Source: Haliclystus octoradiatus
Lineage: Eukaryota > Cnidaria > Staurozoa > Stauromedusae > Haliclystidae
NCBI GenBank assembly: GCA_916610825.1
Contig: OU744446.1
Location: 20,469,223-20,533,222, forward strand
Direction of reading: 5' to 3'
Length of the DNA stretch: 64,000 bases
This document shows positions 61,648-64,000 of the stretch, piece by piece. Under the pieces are notes generated by a model, which worked only from the letters and a program-made list of their open reading frames with translations, had not been told where the DNA came from and did no database searches. Both the position numbers and the translations under genes were made by a program. The first letter of the stretch is position 1. Every line of letters begins with the position of its first letter.

Positions 61648-62837
61648 AGGGAATTGAGTAATGTTTTAAACATGGGAAAGTGTTCTTTTAACAAACAGGC
61701 CTCTCTATAGGGAGTTGGGCATCGTTTCAATGATTACAAATAGCTGTTTTGAAATTCAGGGTTTTTAGGGAATGTTGTAATGTTTCAAGCATGGGAAAGT
61801 GTTTTTTTAACAAACAGACCTCTCTATAGAGAATTGGGCATTGTTTCAATGATTATAAATAGCTGTTTCGAAATTCAAGGTTTTCAGGGAATTGAGTAAT
61901 GTTTTAAACATGGGAAGGTGTTCTTTTAACAAACAGACCTCTCTATAGGGAGTTGGGCATCGTTTCAATGATTATAAATAGCTGTTTTGAAATTCAGGGT
62001 TTTTAGGGAATGTTGTAATGTTTTAAGCATGGGATATTGTTCTTCTGACAAACAGGCCTCTCTATAGAGAATTGGGCATGGATTCAATGATTGAAAATAG
62101 CTATTTTGAAATTCAGGGTTTTTCCGCAATTATGTAATGTTAAAAGAATTGCAATGTGTTCTTTCGACAAACAGGGCTCTTTATAGAAAATTAGGCATTG
62201 TTACAATGATTATAAATAGCTGTTTTGAAATTCAGGATTTTCAGGGAATTGTGTAATGGTTTAAACAAGGGAAAGTGTTCTTTTAACAAACAGACCTCTT
62301 TATAGAGAATTGGGCATTGTTTCAATGATTATAAATAGATGTTTTGTAATTCAGGATTTTTAGGGAATGTTGCGATGTTTTAAACATGGGATAGTGTTCT
62401 TTTAACAAACAGACCTTTCTATAGAGAACTGGGCATTGTTTCAACGATTATAAATAGCTGTTTTGAAATTCAGGATTTTTAGAGAATGTTGTAATGTTTC
62501 AAGCATGGGATAGTGTTCTTTTGACAAACAGGTCTCATCATTTTGTGTTGTGCATTGTTTCATTGCTTATAAATAGCTATTTTGAATTTCAGGGTTTTTT
62601 TGCAATTGTGTAATGTCATAAGAATTGCAAAGTGATCTTTCGACAAACAGGCCTCTCTATAGAGAATTAGGCATTGTTACAATGATTATAAAGTGCTGTT
62701 CCAAAATTCAGGGTTTTTTCGCAATTATGTAATGTCATAAGAATTGCAAAGTGTTCTTTTAACAAACAGACCTCTCTATAGATAATTGAGCGTTGTTTCA
62801 ATGATTATAAATAGGTGTTTCGAAATTCAGGGTTTTT
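61648..62837. repeat. 10-mer tandem duplication, copy 2 (1,190 bp)
   Basis: I read this copy line by line against 60458-61647 and saw no difference. The similarity ends at 62838, where 'ttaggtaattg' and 'ttattcatgtcatagtg' begin. The unit is 10 x 119 bp with no net indel. Confidence 0.93.
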
Positions 62838-64000
62838 AGGTAATTGAGTAATGTTTTATTCATGTCATAGTGTTCTTTTGACAGACAGGCCTCTCTATAG
62901 AGAATTAGGCATTGTTCCAATGAATATAAATAGCTGTTTCGAAATTCAGGGTTTTTAGGTTATTGTCTAATGTTTTCAGCATGTGAAAGTGTTATTTTAA
63001 CAAACAGACCTCTCTATAGAGAATTGGGCATTGTTTCAATGATTATAAATAGATGTTTTAAAATTCAAATTTTTAGGGAATGTTGCGATGTTTTAAACAT
63101 GGGATAGTGTTCTTTAAACAAACAGACCTTTCTATAGAGAATTGGGCATTGTTTCAACGATTATAAATAGCTTTTTTTATAATTCAAATTTTTAAGGAAT
63201 GTTGTAATGTTTTAAGCATGGGATAGTGTTATTTTGACAAACAGGCCTCTCTATAGAGAGTTGGGCATTGTTACAATGATTATAAATAGCTATTTCAAAA
63301 GTCAGGGTTTTTAGGAAATTGTGTAATGTTTTAAGCATCGGAAAGTGTTCTTTCGACGAACAGGCCTCTTTATAGATAATTGGGTATTGTTTCAATGATT
63401 ATATATAACTGTTTTGAAATTCAGGGTTTTTAGGGAATGTTGTAATGTTTTAAGCATGGGACAGTGTTCTTTTGAAAAACAGGCCTCTTCATTCCGAGTT
63501 GTGCATTGTTTCATTGCTTATAAATAGCTATTTTCAAATTCAGGTTTTTTTCGCAATTATGTAATGTCATAAGAATTGCAAAGTGTTCTTTCGACAAAGA
63601 GGCCTCTCTATATTGAATTAGGCATTGTTACAATGATTATAACTAGCTGTTTCGAAATTCAGGATTCCAGGGAATTGTTTAATGTTTTAAGCACGGGAAA
63701 GTGTTCTTTTAACAAACATACCTCTCTATAGATAATTGGGCGTTGTTTCAATGATTATAAATAGGTGTTTCGAAATTCAGGGTTTTTAGGGAATTGATTA
63801 ATGTTTTATGCATGAGAAAGTGTTCTTTTAACAAACAGGCCTCTCTATAGGGAGTTGGGCATTGTTTTAATGATTGAAAATAACTATTTTTAATTTCAGG
63901 GTTTTTCTGCAATTATGTAATCTTAGAAGAAATGCAAAGTGTTCTTTCGACAAACAGGGCTCTCTATAGAGAATTAGGCATTGTTCCAATGAATATAAAA
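62838..64000. repeat. Family II, right end of the window
   Basis: About ten monomers of family II type: 'gtctaatgttttcagcatg', 'gttgcgatgttttaaac', an E monomer ('cttcattccgag'), an F monomer and a C monomer. The first monomer has 'ttattcatgtcatagtg' and 'gacagacagg', seen nowhere else. The order resembles 22.3-24.0 kb. The array is cut inside a C monomer at 64,000. Confidence 0.8.

Larger units (their letters stand above)
1..64000. repeat. Continuous 119-bp tandem satellite array, about 537 monomers
   Basis: The core 'aaagtgtt' recurs at 33, 152, 271, 390, 510, 629, 748, 867 and 986, and the 118-120 bp spacing continues to position 64,000. All monomers read in the same direction, and no stretch of even one monomer length is free of the repeat. 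One D monomer counted by hand has 40 G+C in 119. The array runs off both ends, so its true length is unknown. I found no gene, tRNA, rRNA, transposon or unique sequence. Long homogeneous arrays of this kind with higher-order structure are typical of eukaryotic centromeres and pericentromeres; that location is inferred from form alone. I do not recognise the family name. Confidence 0.98.

Noticed and set aside
1..64000. CENP-B box in 'tttcgaaattcaggg'
   Set aside because: The stretch starts with TTCG and ends with GGG like the box NTTCGNNNNANNCGGGN, but it is one base shorter, lacks the required A and has no CGGG. I do not call it a CENP-B box.
1..64000. Telomere-like 'gggtttttaggg' in many monomers
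   Set aside because: It resembles TTTAGGG-type telomere repeats, but there is only one such unit per 119 bp, it has two extra T, and it varies to 'ggttttcaggg' and 'gggtttttccgc'. There is no tandem telomere motif.
1..64000. CRISPR array
   Set aside because: There are regular repeats, but no spacers: the whole 119-bp unit is conserved, and the composition and HOR structure fit a eukaryotic satellite.
1..64000. Transposon, retroelement or other insertion inside the array
   Set aside because: I looked for breaks in the 119-bp rhythm, terminal repeats, poly-A tails and target-site duplications. The largest irregularities are a nine-base deletion near 32540 and 1-3 base indels.

Overview
The whole 64 kb window is one uninterrupted, head-to-tail satellite DNA array. 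A unit of about 119 bp, roughly one third G+C (40 of 119 in one hand-counted monomer), repeats from the first base to the last, about 537 times, always in the same orientation. I see no gene, RNA gene, transposon, CRISPR array or unique spacer. The window is eukaryotic, most likely from the centromeric or pericentromeric heterochromatin of one chromosome. I do not recognise the satellite and cannot name the organism.

The monomers fall into a few diverged classes that follow each other in a fixed order, so the array has higher-order repeats (HORs). Four basic classes can be told apart. A carries 'gcatcgtttc' and usually 'ttttaaacatggg'. B carries 'gttgtaatg' and 'gattgaaaatag' or a relative. 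C starts 'ccgcaattatgtaatc' and has 'tttcgacaaacagg'. D has 'gtgtaatgttttaag' and 'gataattgggcg'. A diverged set (family II) adds E ('catcattccgagttgtgc') and F ('gcaattatgtaatgtcataag').

Layout. Positions 1-21,047 are homogeneous family I: two 8-mers (953 and 952 bp), a 15-mer duplication (1,784 bp), then five 12-mers of exactly 1,425 bp mixed with 4-, 8- and 10-mer variants. Positions 21,048-27,130 are diverged family II. Positions 27,131-30,929 are a crisp 7-mer HOR of 831 bp, with four full copies and one shortened copy. Positions 30,930-38,200 are a mosaic of family I islands and family II, partly a second copy of the 20-24 kb segment. Positions 38,200-60,457 are a third domain with 2.38 kb, 1,548 bp and larger duplications. 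Positions 60,458-62,837 are two 10-mers of 1,190 bp in which I found no difference by eye. Positions 62,838-64,000 return to family II and end inside the array.

The sequence reads as a record of repeated unequal exchange: nested tandem duplications, segmental copies 5 to 14 kb apart, duplicated domain junctions, and hybrid monomers that mark crossover points. Within monomers the most notable elements are perfect dyads (12-18 bp), a conserved box GTGTTCTTTYRACAAACAG, and a TATAAATA motif in most copies. All HOR assignments were made by reading and coordinate subtraction, not by alignment software. Segment ends given as approximate are good to a few tens of bases.
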